DNA of 64,000 nucleotides from Sva-07 sp963715285 (GTDB taxonomy: Bacteria > Actinomycetota > Acidimicrobiia > Acidimicrobiales > Ilumatobacteraceae). Position numbers and translations under genes: made by a program. Positions within the stretch are counted from its first letter, which is position 1. Every line of letters begins with the position of its first letter. This document shows positions 10,135-18,876 of the stretch, piece after piece. Where the stretch lies: positions 1-64,000 of the forward strand of contig CAVQRU010000006.1 of assembly GCA_963715285.1 (NCBI GenBank), in the 5' to 3' direction. The notes under the pieces are model-generated. The model ran no database searches. It saw only the letters and a list, made by a program, of their open reading frames with translations, and had not been told where the DNA came from.

Positions 10135-10725
10135 GTGGCGACACGGTTGGGGGCACGGTTGGCGACAGGGTTGACGACACGGTTGGCAACAGGGTTGGCA
10201 GACACGGTGATGGTCGACGAGCTGCGTCCGCTGAGGATCAACGCGGTCGAACTGCTGCGTCAGCCGGGCGCGGTCCGCGACATCGACGTGATCGTCGAGG
10301 CCGCTCCGCTCGATGCGCTGCACGAACGACTCGATGGTGACGTCCGCGTCCAGCTCCGCCTCGAAGCGCTCAACGACGGGATCAAGGTCACCGGAATGGT
10401 GTCGGCGGCGTGGGCCACGGTCTGCCGACGGTGCCTGGTCGACGTGGCCGGGGTCGCTCGTGGCGACGTCGACGAGCTGTACCAGATCCAGCCGCTGGAT
10501 CCCGACGCGTACCTGATCGTCGACGGCCAACTCGATCTCGTGCCGCTGGTGCGAGAAACGGTCCTGATCGAACTCGATCTCGAACGGCAGTGCCGCGACG
10601 AGTGCGCCGGACTGTGCCCGGTGTGTGGCGTCGACCGCAACACGAGCGACTGCGACTGCGACCCGACCGTCCGAGACGATCGTTGGGCCGCGCTCGAGGG
10701 CTTCGTCCCCGACGACGAGGGCTGA
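10135..10725 (+). CDS. yceD: YceD/DUF177 family protein
   Basis: This DUF177 protein belongs to the family encoded next to rpmF in most bacteria, with roles reported in 23S rRNA accumulation and translation. Visible hallmarks are VCRRCLVDVAG in the middle and the Cys-rich ECAGLCPVCGVDRN near the C-terminus. The start is uncertain. GTG 10135 (196 residues) has AGGA about 10 nt upstream and lies 3 nt after the previous stop, but its first 24 residues come from a degenerate 12-bp tandem repeat using codons rare elsewhere (ACA, TTG, GGG). ATG 10210 (171 residues) begins at the conserved domain. Confidence 0.88.
   Translation: MATRLGARLATGLTTRLATGLADTVMVDELRPLRINAVELLRQPGAVRDIDVIVEAAPLDALHERLDGDVRVQLRLEALNDGIKVTGMVSAAWATVCRRCLVDVAGVARGDVDELYQIQPLDPDAYLIVDGQLDLVPLVRETVLIELDLERQCRDECAGLCPVCGVDRNTSDCDCDPTVRDDRWAALEGFVPDDEG
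10137..10206 (+). repeat. Degenerate 12-bp tandem repeat before or inside the yceD 5' end
   Basis: About six units of roughly ACGGTTGGCGAC occur head to tail with alternating ACGG/AGGG beginnings. The 12-bp period keeps the reading frame, so if translated it encodes four-residue repeats of the type ATRL/ATGL. Confidence 0.75.
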
Positions 10726-10885
10726 TCGCCGCCCGACGACGGCTCGGGAGCGCCCGGGGGGTCATTGGGGTGCGGCGCCGATAACGTGATGCAGCCCTTG
10801 TGGCCGGGCTCGGCTCGGTGGCGGGCACGAATCCACCCACGAACCGGTCGAGTCGACCGAGGCGTCCCAACGAGGAAAGCGAACG

Positions 10886-11065
10886 ATGGCCGTTCCGAAG
10901 AAGAAGACATCGAAGTCGAAGACCCGCAGCCGTCGGGCGAGTGCCTGGAAGCTCGACGCACCGGCGCGCAGCCTGTGCCCGCGTTGCGGCAACGCCAAGA
11001 CGCCGCACACGGTGTGCCCGTCCTGTGGTTGGTATCGCGACCGCGTCGTCGTCGACGTCGGCTGA
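10886..11065 (+). CDS. rpmF: 50S ribosomal protein L32
   Basis: The 59-residue protein begins MAVPKKKTSKSKTRSRRA and carries two CxxC pairs (CPRC and CPSC), the zinc-binding C+ form of L32. It lies between yceD and plsX, the canonical place. A GAGGA about 10 nt upstream of ATG 10886 serves as ribosome binding site. A longer overlapping frame reads through this gene as an upstream extension of plsX, but the L32 frame is the real one. The 160-bp gap after yceD may hold a separate promoter. Confidence 0.95.
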   Translation: MAVPKKKTSKSKTRSRRASAWKLDAPARSLCPRCGNAKTPHTVCPSCGWYRDRVVVDVG

Positions 11066-11076
11066 TCTCCGCAACG

Positions 11077-12066
11077 ATGCTCCCCGTTGCCGTCGACGCC
11101 ATGGGCGGCGACGATGCGCCAAGACCCATTCTCGCCGGTGCCCACCGCGCCTTCGCGTCCGGCATTCCGGTCGTGCTCGTCGGCCCGGCCGATCTCGCCG
11201 GTCGCGAAGCGGCCGACGGTCAGGTGCTCGATCTGATCGAGGCGAGCGAGGTCATCGGCATGCACGACGACGCCGCCCAGGGTGTCCGTCGCAAGAAGGA
11301 TTCCACGCTGGTGCGTGCCGCCGAGGCCGTCCGCGACGGTCGGGCGAGCGCGATGATCTCCGCCGGCAACACCGGCGCCACCATGGCTGCCGCGCTGCTG
11401 CGCATGGGTCGGATCTCCGGCGTGAAACGCCCGGCGGTCGCGACGCCGATTCCGGTGCCCGGTGCCAACCCCACGATCCTGCTCGACGCCGGTGCGAACT
11501 CCGAGGTGCAGGCCGAATGGCTCGTCCAGTTCGCACTGATGGGCTCCGTGTATGCCCGCAGTCGCTTCGGTGTCGAGTCGCCACGCGTCGGCCTGCTCTC
11601 GATCGGCGAGGAACCCGGCAAGGGAGACGCGCTGCGCAAGGAGACCTACGAGCTCCTCGGTGCCGCCTCGCATCTGAACTTCGTCGGCAACGTCGAGGGG
11701 CGCGATGTGATGAGCGCCGATCTCGACGTGTGCGTCACCGACGGGTTCACGGGCAACGTCGTGTTGAAGACCCTCGAAGGGGGCATGCGCGTGATCGTGC
11801 GGGCGATCCTCGACGCGTTCGCCGCCGAGGAGGAGTACAAGCCGCATGCCGACGCGTTGATGCCGGCGCTGCTGTCCCTCTACGAGACGCTGAGCCCCGA
11901 CACGTACGGCGGTGCCGTGCTGCTCGGGGTCGACGGCGTGTGCATCATCTCCCACGGTTCGTCCGGCGAAACGGCGATCGCCAACGGCATCGGCGTTGCA
12001 CGCGACATGGTCGAGCACGACATGGTCGCCGAGATCCGCGCCGCGATCGCCCGCAACGCGGGCTGA
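11077..12066 (+). CDS. plsX: Phosphate acyltransferase PlsX
   Basis: The 329-residue enzyme converts acyl-ACP to acyl-phosphate for phosphatidic acid synthesis. It starts MLPVAVDAMGGDDAP, the family N-terminal signature, and has SAGNTGATMAAAL, LDAGANSEV, SIGEEPGKG and VTDGFTGNVVLK. The open frame extends upstream over rpmF, but ATG 11077 matches PlsX. It follows rpmF by 11 bp and precedes acpP by 27 bp, linking acyl-phosphate and ACP supply. Confidence 0.95.
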   Translation: MLPVAVDAMGGDDAPRPILAGAHRAFASGIPVVLVGPADLAGREAADGQVLDLIEASEVIGMHDDAAQGVRRKKDSTLVRAAEAVRDGRASAMISAGNTGATMAAALLRMGRISGVKRPAVATPIPVPGANPTILLDAGANSEVQAEWLVQFALMGSVYARSRFGVESPRVGLLSIGEEPGKGDALRKETYELLGAASHLNFVGNVEGRDVMSADLDVCVTDGFTGNVVLKTLEGGMRVIVRAILDAFAAEEEYKPHADALMPALLSLYETLSPDTYGGAVLLGVDGVCIISHGSSGETAIANGIGVARDMVEHDMVAEIRAAIARNAG

Positions 12067-12079
12067 ACCCTGCGAGAAG

Positions 12080-12085
12080 TAGACT
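12080..12085 (+). promoter_or_regulatory. Candidate -10 hexamer for acpP (leaderless)
   Basis: TAGACT ends 8 nt before the acpP GTG, so acpP may have its own promoter inside the operon. Confidence 0.5.
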
Positions 12086-12093
12086 CGCCACCC

Positions 12094-12384
12094 GTGCCAG
12101 CAGAGACCCCAGCCGACCAGGGCCCACTCCAGCGCGACGAGATCTTCGAGATCGTTCGCGACCGCCTCGCCGACATCCTCGAGATCGAACCGTCGACCAT
12201 CAGCGAGGGGCAGTCGTTCGTCGACGACCTCGATGCAGACTCACTGGCACTGATCGAGTTGGTCGAGGCACTCGAGGAGACACTCAGCGAACGAACCGTC
12301 GGGTTCCGCATCGAGGACGAAGACCTCGAAGACCTCAAGACGGTGCGCGACGCCGTCGACTACGTGCACGAACGGGCGAAGTAG
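12094..12384 (+). CDS. acpP: Acyl carrier protein
   Basis: The 96-residue acidic protein has the phosphopantetheine attachment site DDLDADSLALIELVEALEE, with the Ser of DSL carrying the prosthetic group. It shuttles acyl chains in fatty acid synthesis. An N-terminal extension of about 12 residues (PAETPADQGPLQ) is longer than in most AcpP. GTG 12094 is the only start that keeps the first helix. It lies between plsX and rnc as in many bacteria, although the fab genes usually present between plsX and acpP are absent. Confidence 0.93.
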   Translation: MPAETPADQGPLQRDEIFEIVRDRLADILEIEPSTISEGQSFVDDLDADSLALIELVEALEETLSERTVGFRIEDEDLEDLKTVRDAVDYVHERAK

Positions 12385-12398
12385 ACGCCGGGCCGGGC

Positions 12399-13085
12399 AT
12401 GTCCGACCACGGCGACGACCTCGACGCCCTCAGCGAGCGCATCGGTCACCGGTTCGCCGACGACGGACTGCTGCGCCGGGCGCTCGCACATCGTTCGTGG
12501 TGTGCGGAGACACCCGGCGCGCTCAGCAACGAACGCTTGGAGTTCCTCGGCGACGCCGTGCTCGGTTGGGCGATCGCCGACATCGTGTACCACCGCTACG
12601 ACGTTGCGGAGGGCCAGCTCACCGATCTCCGCAAGAGCGTCGTCAATGCGATCGCGCTCTCCGAGGTCGCCCAGGACATCGGGCTCGGTCCCCACATCCT
12701 GCTCGGACGCGGCGAAGCGGCAGCGGGAGGTGCCGACAAGCCGTCGATCCTGTCCGACGCCTTCGAAGCGGTCCTGGCCGCCGTGTACCTCGATGGTGGC
12801 CCCGATGCCGCGTACTCGATGGTGGAGCGGCTCGTCGTGCCGCGCATGCCCGACACGGCGGATTCGCTCGACCAGTTCGACCAGAAGACCCAGTTGCAGG
12901 AGCTGAGCGCCCGTGCGGGCCGTGGCGCACCTGTGTACGAGGTGACCTCTCGCGGCCCCGATCATGCGAAGTCGTTCCGCGCCGAAGTGCTCGTCGACGG
13001 TGAAGTGGTCGGCGTCGGCGAGGGTCGTTCGAAGAAGGCCGCCGAGCAGGCCGCTGCCGGCCGGGCGTGCCTGGCGCTCTCCTGA
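12399..13085 (+). CDS. rnc: Ribonuclease III
   Basis: The 228-residue dsRNA endonuclease has the catalytic signature NERLEFLGDAVLGWAIAD near residue 44, a second acidic site SDAFEAVLAAVYLDGG, and a C-terminal dsRNA-binding domain ending in KKAAEQAAAGRACLAL. It processes rRNA precursors and structured mRNAs. ATG 12399 lies 14 bp after acpP. The order acpP-rnc-mutM-smc-ftsY is conserved. Confidence 0.95.
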   Translation: MSDHGDDLDALSERIGHRFADDGLLRRALAHRSWCAETPGALSNERLEFLGDAVLGWAIADIVYHRYDVAEGQLTDLRKSVVNAIALSEVAQDIGLGPHILLGRGEAAAGGADKPSILSDAFEAVLAAVYLDGGPDAAYSMVERLVVPRMPDTADSLDQFDQKTQLQELSARAGRGAPVYEVTSRGPDHAKSFRAEVLVDGEVVGVGEGRSKKAAEQAAAGRACLALS

Positions 13086-13097
13086 GCCTGCAGCGTC

Positions 13098-13934
13098 GTG
13101 CCGGAACTCCCCGAGGTCGAGACCGTCCGTCGGGGTCTCGAACGGCATCTCGTCGGACGGCGGATCGTGACGGTCGAGGTCGGGCGCGAACGCACGGTGC
13201 GGCGAACGTCACGTGAGGCGCTGATCGCGGGTCTGTCCGACACCGTGGTGGAGCGTGCGGATCGACGTGGCAAGTACCTGTTGCTCCCGCTCGACTCGGG
13301 TGACACGTTGATGATCCACCTGCGCATGAGCGGCCAGGTGCTGCTCGCGGCCGGCGGGTCCGATCGGCCGGCGCACACCCACGTGGTGATGCGGCTCGAC
13401 GACGGCCGTGAGGCCTGGTTCGTCGACCCGCGAACGTTCGGCGAGGTCGTCGTGTTCGACCCCGGTCGGGTCGAGCACGAACTGCCCGAACTCGCACGGC
13501 TCGGCGTGGACCCGATCGCCGAACGGTTCGACGTCGACGTCCTGCGAGCAGCGTTGGGCACCTCGCGGCGTGCACTGAAACCGATGCTGCTCGACCAGCA
13601 CGTGATCGCCGGAATCGGCAACATCTACGCCGACGAGATCCTTCACCGTGCCCGGCTCCGGCCGGATCGCGCGGCGTCGTCGCTCGACCGTCGACGGGTG
13701 GGGGAGCTGCACCGTGCGATCGTGGAGGTGTTGAGCGAAGCGATCGACGCGGGCGGGTCGACCCTGGGCGATGCGCAGTACGTCGACCTGATGGGCGAAG
13801 GTGGTTCCTACCAGGACGATCACCGGGTGTACGGGCGAGGCGGCGAGCGATGCAGCACCTGCGGGCGGGGTTGGATCCAGCGGGTGGTCACCGGCGGACG
13901 CGGCACGCACTTCTGTGCGGTGTGTCAACGGTGA
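13098..13934 (+). CDS. mutM: Formamidopyrimidine-DNA glycosylase (MutM/Fpg)
   Basis: The 278-residue bifunctional glycosylase/AP lyase removes 8-oxoguanine and Fapy lesions. The N-terminus PELPEVETVRRGLE gives the catalytic Pro and Glu after Met removal, RRGKYLLLPL holds the conserved Lys, HLRMSGQ is present, and the C-terminal zinc finger reads CSTCGRGW...CAVCQR. GTG 13098 is the only start that gives the catalytic N-terminus. Twelve bp separate it from rnc. Confidence 0.96.
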   Translation: MPELPEVETVRRGLERHLVGRRIVTVEVGRERTVRRTSREALIAGLSDTVVERADRRGKYLLLPLDSGDTLMIHLRMSGQVLLAAGGSDRPAHTHVVMRLDDGREAWFVDPRTFGEVVVFDPGRVEHELPELARLGVDPIAERFDVDVLRAALGTSRRALKPMLLDQHVIAGIGNIYADEILHRARLRPDRAASSLDRRRVGELHRAIVEVLSEAIDAGGSTLGDAQYVDLMGEGGSYQDDHRVYGRGGERCSTCGRGWIQRVVTGGRGTHFCAVCQR

Positions 13935-13966
13935 CGGGTATTCGGGCCCGACCGTGATCGAGCAGG

Positions 13967-13972
13967 TAGTTT
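13967..13972 (+). promoter_or_regulatory. Candidate -10 hexamer for smc
   Basis: TAGTTT ends 10 nt before the smc GTG, in a 48-bp gap after mutM. Confidence 0.4.
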
Positions 13973-13982
13973 CGCACCTGCT

Positions 13983-16900
13983 GTGTTTCTGAAGAGTCTC
14001 AACCTCAAAGGGTTCAAGTCGTTCGCCGACGGCACCACGATGGTGCTCGAACCCGGCGTCACCGTCGTCGTCGGACCCAACGGGTCCGGCAAGTCGAACG
14101 TCGTCGACGCGATCGCCTGGGTGCTCGGTGCCCAGGCGCCCAAGGCGGTCCGGAGCCAGAAGATGGACGACGTGATCTTCGCCGGCACCGCCACGCGTCC
14201 CGCACTGGGCCGCGCCGAGGTGAGCATCACGATCGACAACTCCGACGGCACGCTCGGGGTGGAGCTCAGCGAGGTCACGGTCACCCGCGTGTTGTTCCGC
14301 AACGGCGACTCGGAGTACGCGATCAACGGCGCGCCGTGTCGGCTGCTCGACGTGCAGGAACTGCTGTCCGACGCCGGCGTCGGACGCCAGCAGCACGTGA
14401 TCGTCAGCCAGGGCCAGATCGACGCCGTGCTCAACGCCCGCCCGGAGGAACGGCGCGCGATCATCGAGGAGGCAGCGGGCGTCCTCAAGTTCCGCAAGCG
14501 CAAGGAGAAGGCCGAACGGCGCCTCGACGCCACCGAGGCCAACCTCCTGCGGGTCCAGGACCTGCTGCGCGAGGTGCGCCGCCAGCTCCGTCCGCTCGAA
14601 CGCCAGGCCCAAGCGGCCGAACGGCACGGCTCGCTGATCGCGGAGCTGAACGAGGTGAAGACCTACGTGGCCGGCCGGGAGATCGCCACCTGGCGGACGA
14701 AGCTCGAAGCGCTGGCGGCCACCCGTCTCGACAGTGCCACCACCGAAGCGGAGCTGAAGAGCAGCCTGGCGTCGCTCGACACACAGGTGATGGCGATCGA
14801 GGCACAACTGTCGGCTCGGGGCGAGAGCGACGTCAGCGACCGACTGGTTCGCGTCGAGCAGCTTCGCGAGCGTGCCCGCGGGCTGTCCGCGGTGCTGGTC
14901 GAGCGTCGTCGTTCGCTCGAGCGCGACAAGGGCCAGCTGCTCGACGCCGGCGTCGTCGCGAACCTCGAGGCCGACGCAGCACGGTTCCGCCAGGAGCTCG
15001 AGGCGGTCGTCGCCGCACTGGGTGAGATCGAGCCCGCAGCCGCAGCGCTGCTCGAGGAAGAGGAGGCGTTCCGGTCCGAGCGGGCGAAGGTGCTCGACGC
15101 GGTGAGCGTCGACCCGACGGGCACGCAGGCTGCCAGCGCAGCGGCCGAGGTGCGAGGGGAACTGCGTTCGGTGCGCTCGTCGCGCGAGCGGTCGGACGGC
15201 GATCTGCGCCGCGTCCGCGAACGGTTCGACTCGCTGGCTGCACGGCGCGATGCGTGTGCCGACGACGAGGTTCGTCTTCGAGCCGAGTGCGATGCAGCGG
15301 GCTCGATCGAGGAGCCGTTGGTCGCCGAACTGGAACAGGCCGAGGCGGCCAGGGCGGCGGCCGAATCGGCCCTCGAGGCGCGCCAGTCGCTCCGCGCGGA
15401 TGCCGCCGACGCGGTGTCGCGGGCAACTTCACGTGTCGACGCCCTGCAGATGGCCCTCGATGCCGCCCGGGCCCGGGCCGGGGCCGAGCGCCTGTCGGGC
15501 GTCGATGGCGTGCTCGGCACGCTCCTCGACCTGATCGAGATCGACGCCGGCTGGGAGCAGGCGGTCGAGGCGGCGCTCGGCGAGTCGCTGACCGCAGTCG
15601 TGGTCGACGACCCGGCTGCGGGTCGCCGAGCGCTGACGGCGCTGCGCAGTTCCGACACGAGTGGCGCTGTCATCGCGCTCGGTGCTCGACCGGCGAGCCC
15701 GGCGACGCCATCGCTCGGCGACGCCGTCCGTCCGCACGCCAGGTCGCAACGGCCGGGCGTGGACGCGCTGCTCGACGGGCTGCTCGGTGCGGCGGTTCGC
15801 GTCGACGACGTCGGCGCAGCCGTCGACGCGGCCCTCGCGCACCCCGAGGCCGTGATCGTCACCGCAGGCGGCGATCGCTTCGGGCTGAGCGGTTGGCGCG
15901 TCGGTGCGGCGGGAAGCGGGGCCACCGCTGCGGCCCTCGACGAGGCGATCGAGCTGTCGGCGCAGGCGGAGGGCGAACTCGTCCGTGCGGTCGACGCGGT
16001 GGCAGCCTCCGAGCGGACGCTGCAGGCGGCACGGGCGACCGAGGCCGAACTCGTGCGGCGACTGGATGCCAACGACGCGAAGTTCAGCGCCGCCTCCGAG
16101 GGTCTCGCTCGAGCGCAGGGCGAGCATCGTGAAGTACTCGGCGAACTGGCCAACCTCGAACGCTCGATCGCCGACCTCGCGGCCAACATCGAGCGTGACG
16201 ATCGGCGCATCGCCGAGCTGGAAGCACTCCTCCCGGCGCTCGAATCCGACGAGGAAGCCGAAGCCGATGCCGCTCGTGCACGCGGTGAACTCCGCGCCGA
16301 CTTCGAGGCCCGAGCGGCCGCACTGGCGTCGCGCCGCAAGGACTTCGAGGTGCGCAACGCCGGGCTCCACGAGCGGCACCAGCTGCTGGAGCGGCGCCTC
16401 GAGGAGACCGAACGTCGTCTGGCCGCCGATGCCGACGCTCGCGTCGCTGCCGAGGGACAGCGGGTCCGTATCGAACGCGACATCGCCGCGATCGACCGTC
16501 TGGCCGAGGTCGTCGCCGAACACCGCGACGTGGTCGAGGTGTTGCACACCGATCTGGTCGAACAACGCCGTCGCCAGAGCGACGAGGTCAGGGGCCTCAC
16601 CACCGAGCTCGACCGGCACCGACGGGCTCGGAGTGAGAAGGAACAGGCGCTCGACGCCTCGCGCGAACGCGCTCGCCAGGCCGAACTCGGTGAGGCCGAG
16701 GCCAAGCTGCGTCTCGAGACGGCGATCGAGACGCTGCGGCGTGAACTCGACATCGAACCGTCGGTGGCCGAGGCGGCACCGCTCCCGGTGCTGCCGGACG
16801 GCGCCACGCCGGCGGGCCGGGTGCGCGAGCTCGAACGCGAGTTGCGGCTCCTCGGGCCGATCAATCCGCTCGCGCTGGAGGAGTTCAACGAGCTCCAGAC

Positions 16901-17462
16901 GCGCCACACGTTCCTCGAGGAGCAGCTGGAAGACGTCCGCTCGACGCGCCGCGAGCTGTCGCGTGTGATCGCCGCCGTCGACGCCGAGATCCAGAACGTG
17001 TTCGCGTCGGCGTACCACGACGTCGCCGAGAACTTCACCGAGCTCTTCGGTCTGCTGTTCCCCGGCGGGGTCGGCAAACTCAAGCTCACCGCTCCGGACG
17101 ACATGCTGAACACCGGCATCGAGGTCGAGGCGAAGCCGAGCGGCAAGAACGTGAAGAAGCTGTCGCTGCTGTCGGGTGGCGAGCGCAGCCTCACGGCGCT
17201 GGCGTACCTGTTCGCCGTCTTCAGGTCGCGGCCGTCGCCGTTCTACGTGATGGACGAGGTCGAGGCGGCGCTCGACGACGTGAACCTGCACCGGTTCCTC
17301 GGGTTGATCCAGGAGTTCCGCAAGGATGCTCAGCTGATCGTGGTGTCGCACCAGAAGCGCACGATGGAGGCGGGCGACTGCCTGCTCGGCGTCAGCATGC
17401 AGCCGGGCGGGTCCAGCAAGGTCGTCACCGAGCGGGTGTCGACCGCCCCCTCGCCCAACTGA
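13983..17462 (+). CDS. smc: Chromosome segregation protein SMC
   Basis: The 1159-residue protein has an N-terminal ATPase half with Walker A VVGPNGSGKSNVVDAIAW, long Ala/Arg/Glu-rich coiled coils, a hinge around residues 500-640, and a C-terminal half with the signature LLSGGERSLTALAYL and Walker B YVMDEVEAALDDVN. It forms the condensin core with ScpA/ScpB and organises the chromosome. GTG 13983 gives the standard MFLKSLNLKGFKSFA start. The stop is followed by a 167-bp repeat-rich gap before ftsY. Confidence 0.96.
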   Translation: MFLKSLNLKGFKSFADGTTMVLEPGVTVVVGPNGSGKSNVVDAIAWVLGAQAPKAVRSQKMDDVIFAGTATRPALGRAEVSITIDNSDGTLGVELSEVTVTRVLFRNGDSEYAINGAPCRLLDVQELLSDAGVGRQQHVIVSQGQIDAVLNARPEERRAIIEEAAGVLKFRKRKEKAERRLDATEANLLRVQDLLREVRRQLRPLERQAQAAERHGSLIAELNEVKTYVAGREIATWRTKLEALAATRLDSATTEAELKSSLASLDTQVMAIEAQLSARGESDVSDRLVRVEQLRERARGLSAVLVERRRSLERDKGQLLDAGVVANLEADAARFRQELEAVVAALGEIEPAAAALLEEEEAFRSERAKVLDAVSVDPTGTQAASAAAEVRGELRSVRSSRERSDGDLRRVRERFDSLAARRDACADDEVRLRAECDAAGSIEEPLVAELEQAEAARAAAESALEARQSLRADAADAVSRATSRVDALQMALDAARARAGAERLSGVDGVLGTLLDLIEIDAGWEQAVEAALGESLTAVVVDDPAAGRRALTALRSSDTSGAVIALGARPASPATPSLGDAVRPHARSQRPGVDALLDGLLGAAVRVDDVGAAVDAALAHPEAVIVTAGGDRFGLSGWRVGAAGSGATAAALDEAIELSAQAEGELVRAVDAVAASERTLQAARATEAELVRRLDANDAKFSAASEGLARAQGEHREVLGELANLERSIADLAANIERDDRRIAELEALLPALESDEEAEADAARARGELRADFEARAAALASRRKDFEVRNAGLHERHQLLERRLEETERRLAADADARVAAEGQRVRIERDIAAIDRLAEVVAEHRDVVEVLHTDLVEQRRRQSDEVRGLTTELDRHRRARSEKEQALDASRERARQAELGEAEAKLRLETAIETLRRELDIEPSVAEAAPLPVLPDGATPAGRVRELERELRLLGPINPLALEEFNELQTRHTFLEEQLEDVRSTRRELSRVIAAVDAEIQNVFASAYHDVAENFTELFGLLFPGGVGKLKLTAPDDMLNTGIEVEAKPSGKNVKKLSLLSGGERSLTALAYLFAVFRSRPSPFYVMDEVEAALDDVNLHRFLGLIQEFRKDAQLIVVSHQKRTMEAGDCLLGVSMQPGGSSKVVTERVSTAPSPN

Positions 17463-17484
17463 GCCGGGACAGCGATGCCCGACG

Positions 17485-17591
17485 CTCAGCGTCAGCGACA
17501 ACCTCGGATTTGGATGCAGTCGCTGACAGAGAACATCGGCCCAGGTTGAGCGTCAGCGAGAACGTCCGATCGGTCCGTCTTCGCTGACGCT
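17485..17591. repeat. Two tandem palindromes sharing AGCGTCAGCGA, smc-ftsY gap
   Basis: Two direct copies of AGCGTCAGCGA(C/G)AAC, about 60 bp apart, each form a hairpin with an inverted partner: 17491-17499 with 17519-17527 (9 bp) and 17549-17559 with 17581-17591 (11 bp, perfect). Together they fill most of the gap between smc and ftsY. Confidence 0.75.
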
Positions 17592-17614
17592 GAAGCCGGA
17601 TCGGTCGGGGCCGG

Positions 17615-17620
17615 TAGCGT
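17615..17620 (+). promoter_or_regulatory. Candidate -10 hexamer for ftsY (leaderless)
   Basis: TAGCGT ends 9 nt before the ftsY ATG. Confidence 0.55.
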
Positions 17621-17629
17621 CGGCGGACG

Positions 17630-18766
17630 ATGGGTATCGAGATTCTCTTTCTGATCCTGGCGATCGCCGTCGTTGCCTTCGGCATCGGGGTGATCGTCGT
17701 CAGCCGTCGCTCTGCCGCGTCGACGGCGGCACCACCGGCTCGCCCGGCGCGACCGACCACCCCGCCACCGGAGCCCGGCGGCGAGGCGGGTGGCGACGTG
17801 CTGGTGGCAGAGCCGCCGGTCGAGGAAGCTCCCGTCGAGATCGAGCTGGAGCCCGTCAAGCCGCCCTCCTTGCGCGATCGCCTCGCCAAGGCTCGGCTCG
17901 CCTTCAGTGGCGCGTTCGCCGGCGTGCTCGGCCGGTCCGGGATCACCGAGGAGAGCTTCGAGGACCTCGAGGAGGCGCTGCTCCGCGCCGACGTCGGCAT
18001 CGGTGTCACGACGGCGCTGCTCGACGACCTCCGGGAGCGCGTCGCTGCCAAGGAGATCACCGAACCGCAGGCCCTGATCGATGCGCTCGAGGCGGACATG
18101 GTGTCGCGTCTCGAAGGGTCCGATCGCACACTCGCGTTCGACCCGACCGCGGAGGGACCGAACGTCTGGATGTTCGTCGGCGTCAACGGCGTGGGCAAGA
18201 CCACGACGATCGGCAAGCTCGCCAACCAGCAGATCCGCGACGGTCGGACCGTCCTGCTGGCGGCCGGTGACACGTTCCGAGCGGCTGCGGCCGAACAGCT
18301 GACGACCTGGGCGGAGCGCTCGGGCGCCGAGATCGTTCGCGGCGCGGAAGGCGGTGACCCGAGCGCCGTGATCTACGACGGCGTCGAGCGGGCTGCGGCT
18401 CGTGGCACCCAGCTCGTGATGGCCGACACGGCCGGGCGGTTGCACACCAAGTCCAACCTGATGGAGGAGTTGAAGAAGGTCCGGCGCGTCGCCGAGAAGG
18501 GTGCCGGTCGGGTGACCGAGACCCTGCTCGTGATCGACGCCACCACGGGCCAGAACGGTCTGACGCAGGCCCGCGAGTTCGGTGATGCGACCGACGTCAC
18601 CGGCGTCGTGCTCACGAAGCTCGACGGGTCGGCCAAGGGTGGCATCGTGTTCGCCATCGAGACCGAACTGGGCATCCCGGTCAAACTGGTCGGCATCGGC
18701 GAGACCATCGACGATCTGATCCCGTTCGATCCCACCGAGTTCGTCACCGCCCTCACCGCCCCCTGA
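17630..18766 (+). CDS. ftsY: Signal recognition particle receptor FtsY
   Basis: The 378-residue SRP receptor GTPase docks SRP-ribosome complexes at the membrane. An N-terminal transmembrane helix (about residues 4-24, ILFLILAIAVVAFGIGVIVV) is followed by a Pro/Glu-rich linker, then the N domain and the G domain with GVNGVGKTTTIGKLA, GDTFRAAAAEQL, ADTAGRLHTKSNL and TKLDGSAKGG. Membrane anchoring by a true TM segment is usual in actinobacteria. The partner ffh is 1.4 kb downstream. Confidence 0.95.
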   Translation: MGIEILFLILAIAVVAFGIGVIVVSRRSAASTAAPPARPARPTTPPPEPGGEAGGDVLVAEPPVEEAPVEIELEPVKPPSLRDRLAKARLAFSGAFAGVLGRSGITEESFEDLEEALLRADVGIGVTTALLDDLRERVAAKEITEPQALIDALEADMVSRLEGSDRTLAFDPTAEGPNVWMFVGVNGVGKTTTIGKLANQQIRDGRTVLLAAGDTFRAAAAEQLTTWAERSGAEIVRGAEGGDPSAVIYDGVERAAARGTQLVMADTAGRLHTKSNLMEELKKVRRVAEKGAGRVTETLLVIDATTGQNGLTQAREFGDATDVTGVVLTKLDGSAKGGIVFAIETELGIPVKLVGIGETIDDLIPFDPTEFVTALTAP

Positions 18767-18768
18767 CC

Positions 18769-18816
18769 AAAATGCCCGGATCTGCGCGCTCAGCGCGCAG
18801 ATCGAGGCACTTGTCG
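18769..18816. repeat. Palindromic repeat, AAAATGCC(C/T)GGAT family, copy 1
   Basis: A near-perfect palindrome (GATCTGCGCGCT / AGCGCGCAGATC at 18779-18803) is flanked by AAAATGCC and GGCACTT. A related copy at 58758-58810 shares AAAATGCC, the GCGCGC core and the following GGTGGGG. It lies 3 bp after the ftsY stop and may act as terminator. Confidence 0.65.
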
Positions 18817-18864
18817 GGCGGTGGGGGAGGGGTGATCGCTTCGGTGGGTGACCGGGGCGCCTGT

Positions 18865-18870
18865 CAGACT
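18865..18870 (+). promoter_or_regulatory. Candidate -10 hexamer for the acyl-CoA dehydrogenase
   Basis: CAGACT ends 6 nt before the ATG at 18877. The same variant with the same gap precedes the gene starting at 52404. Confidence 0.4.
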
Positions 18871-18876
18871 GTTGCG

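Noticed and set aside
10765..11076. Upstream extension of plsX that would swallow rpmF
   Set aside because: The L32 reading frame explains this stretch exactly, and PlsX has its conserved N-terminus at ATG 11077.
15429..17501. A 690-codon minus-strand frame opposite smc
   Set aside because: Antisense of the SMC coiled coil and ATPase head; no motif or start signal.
17485..17591. Possible CRISPR-like repeats
   Set aside because: Only two units with internal inverted repeats, no regular spacers and no cas genes; better described as paired hairpins.
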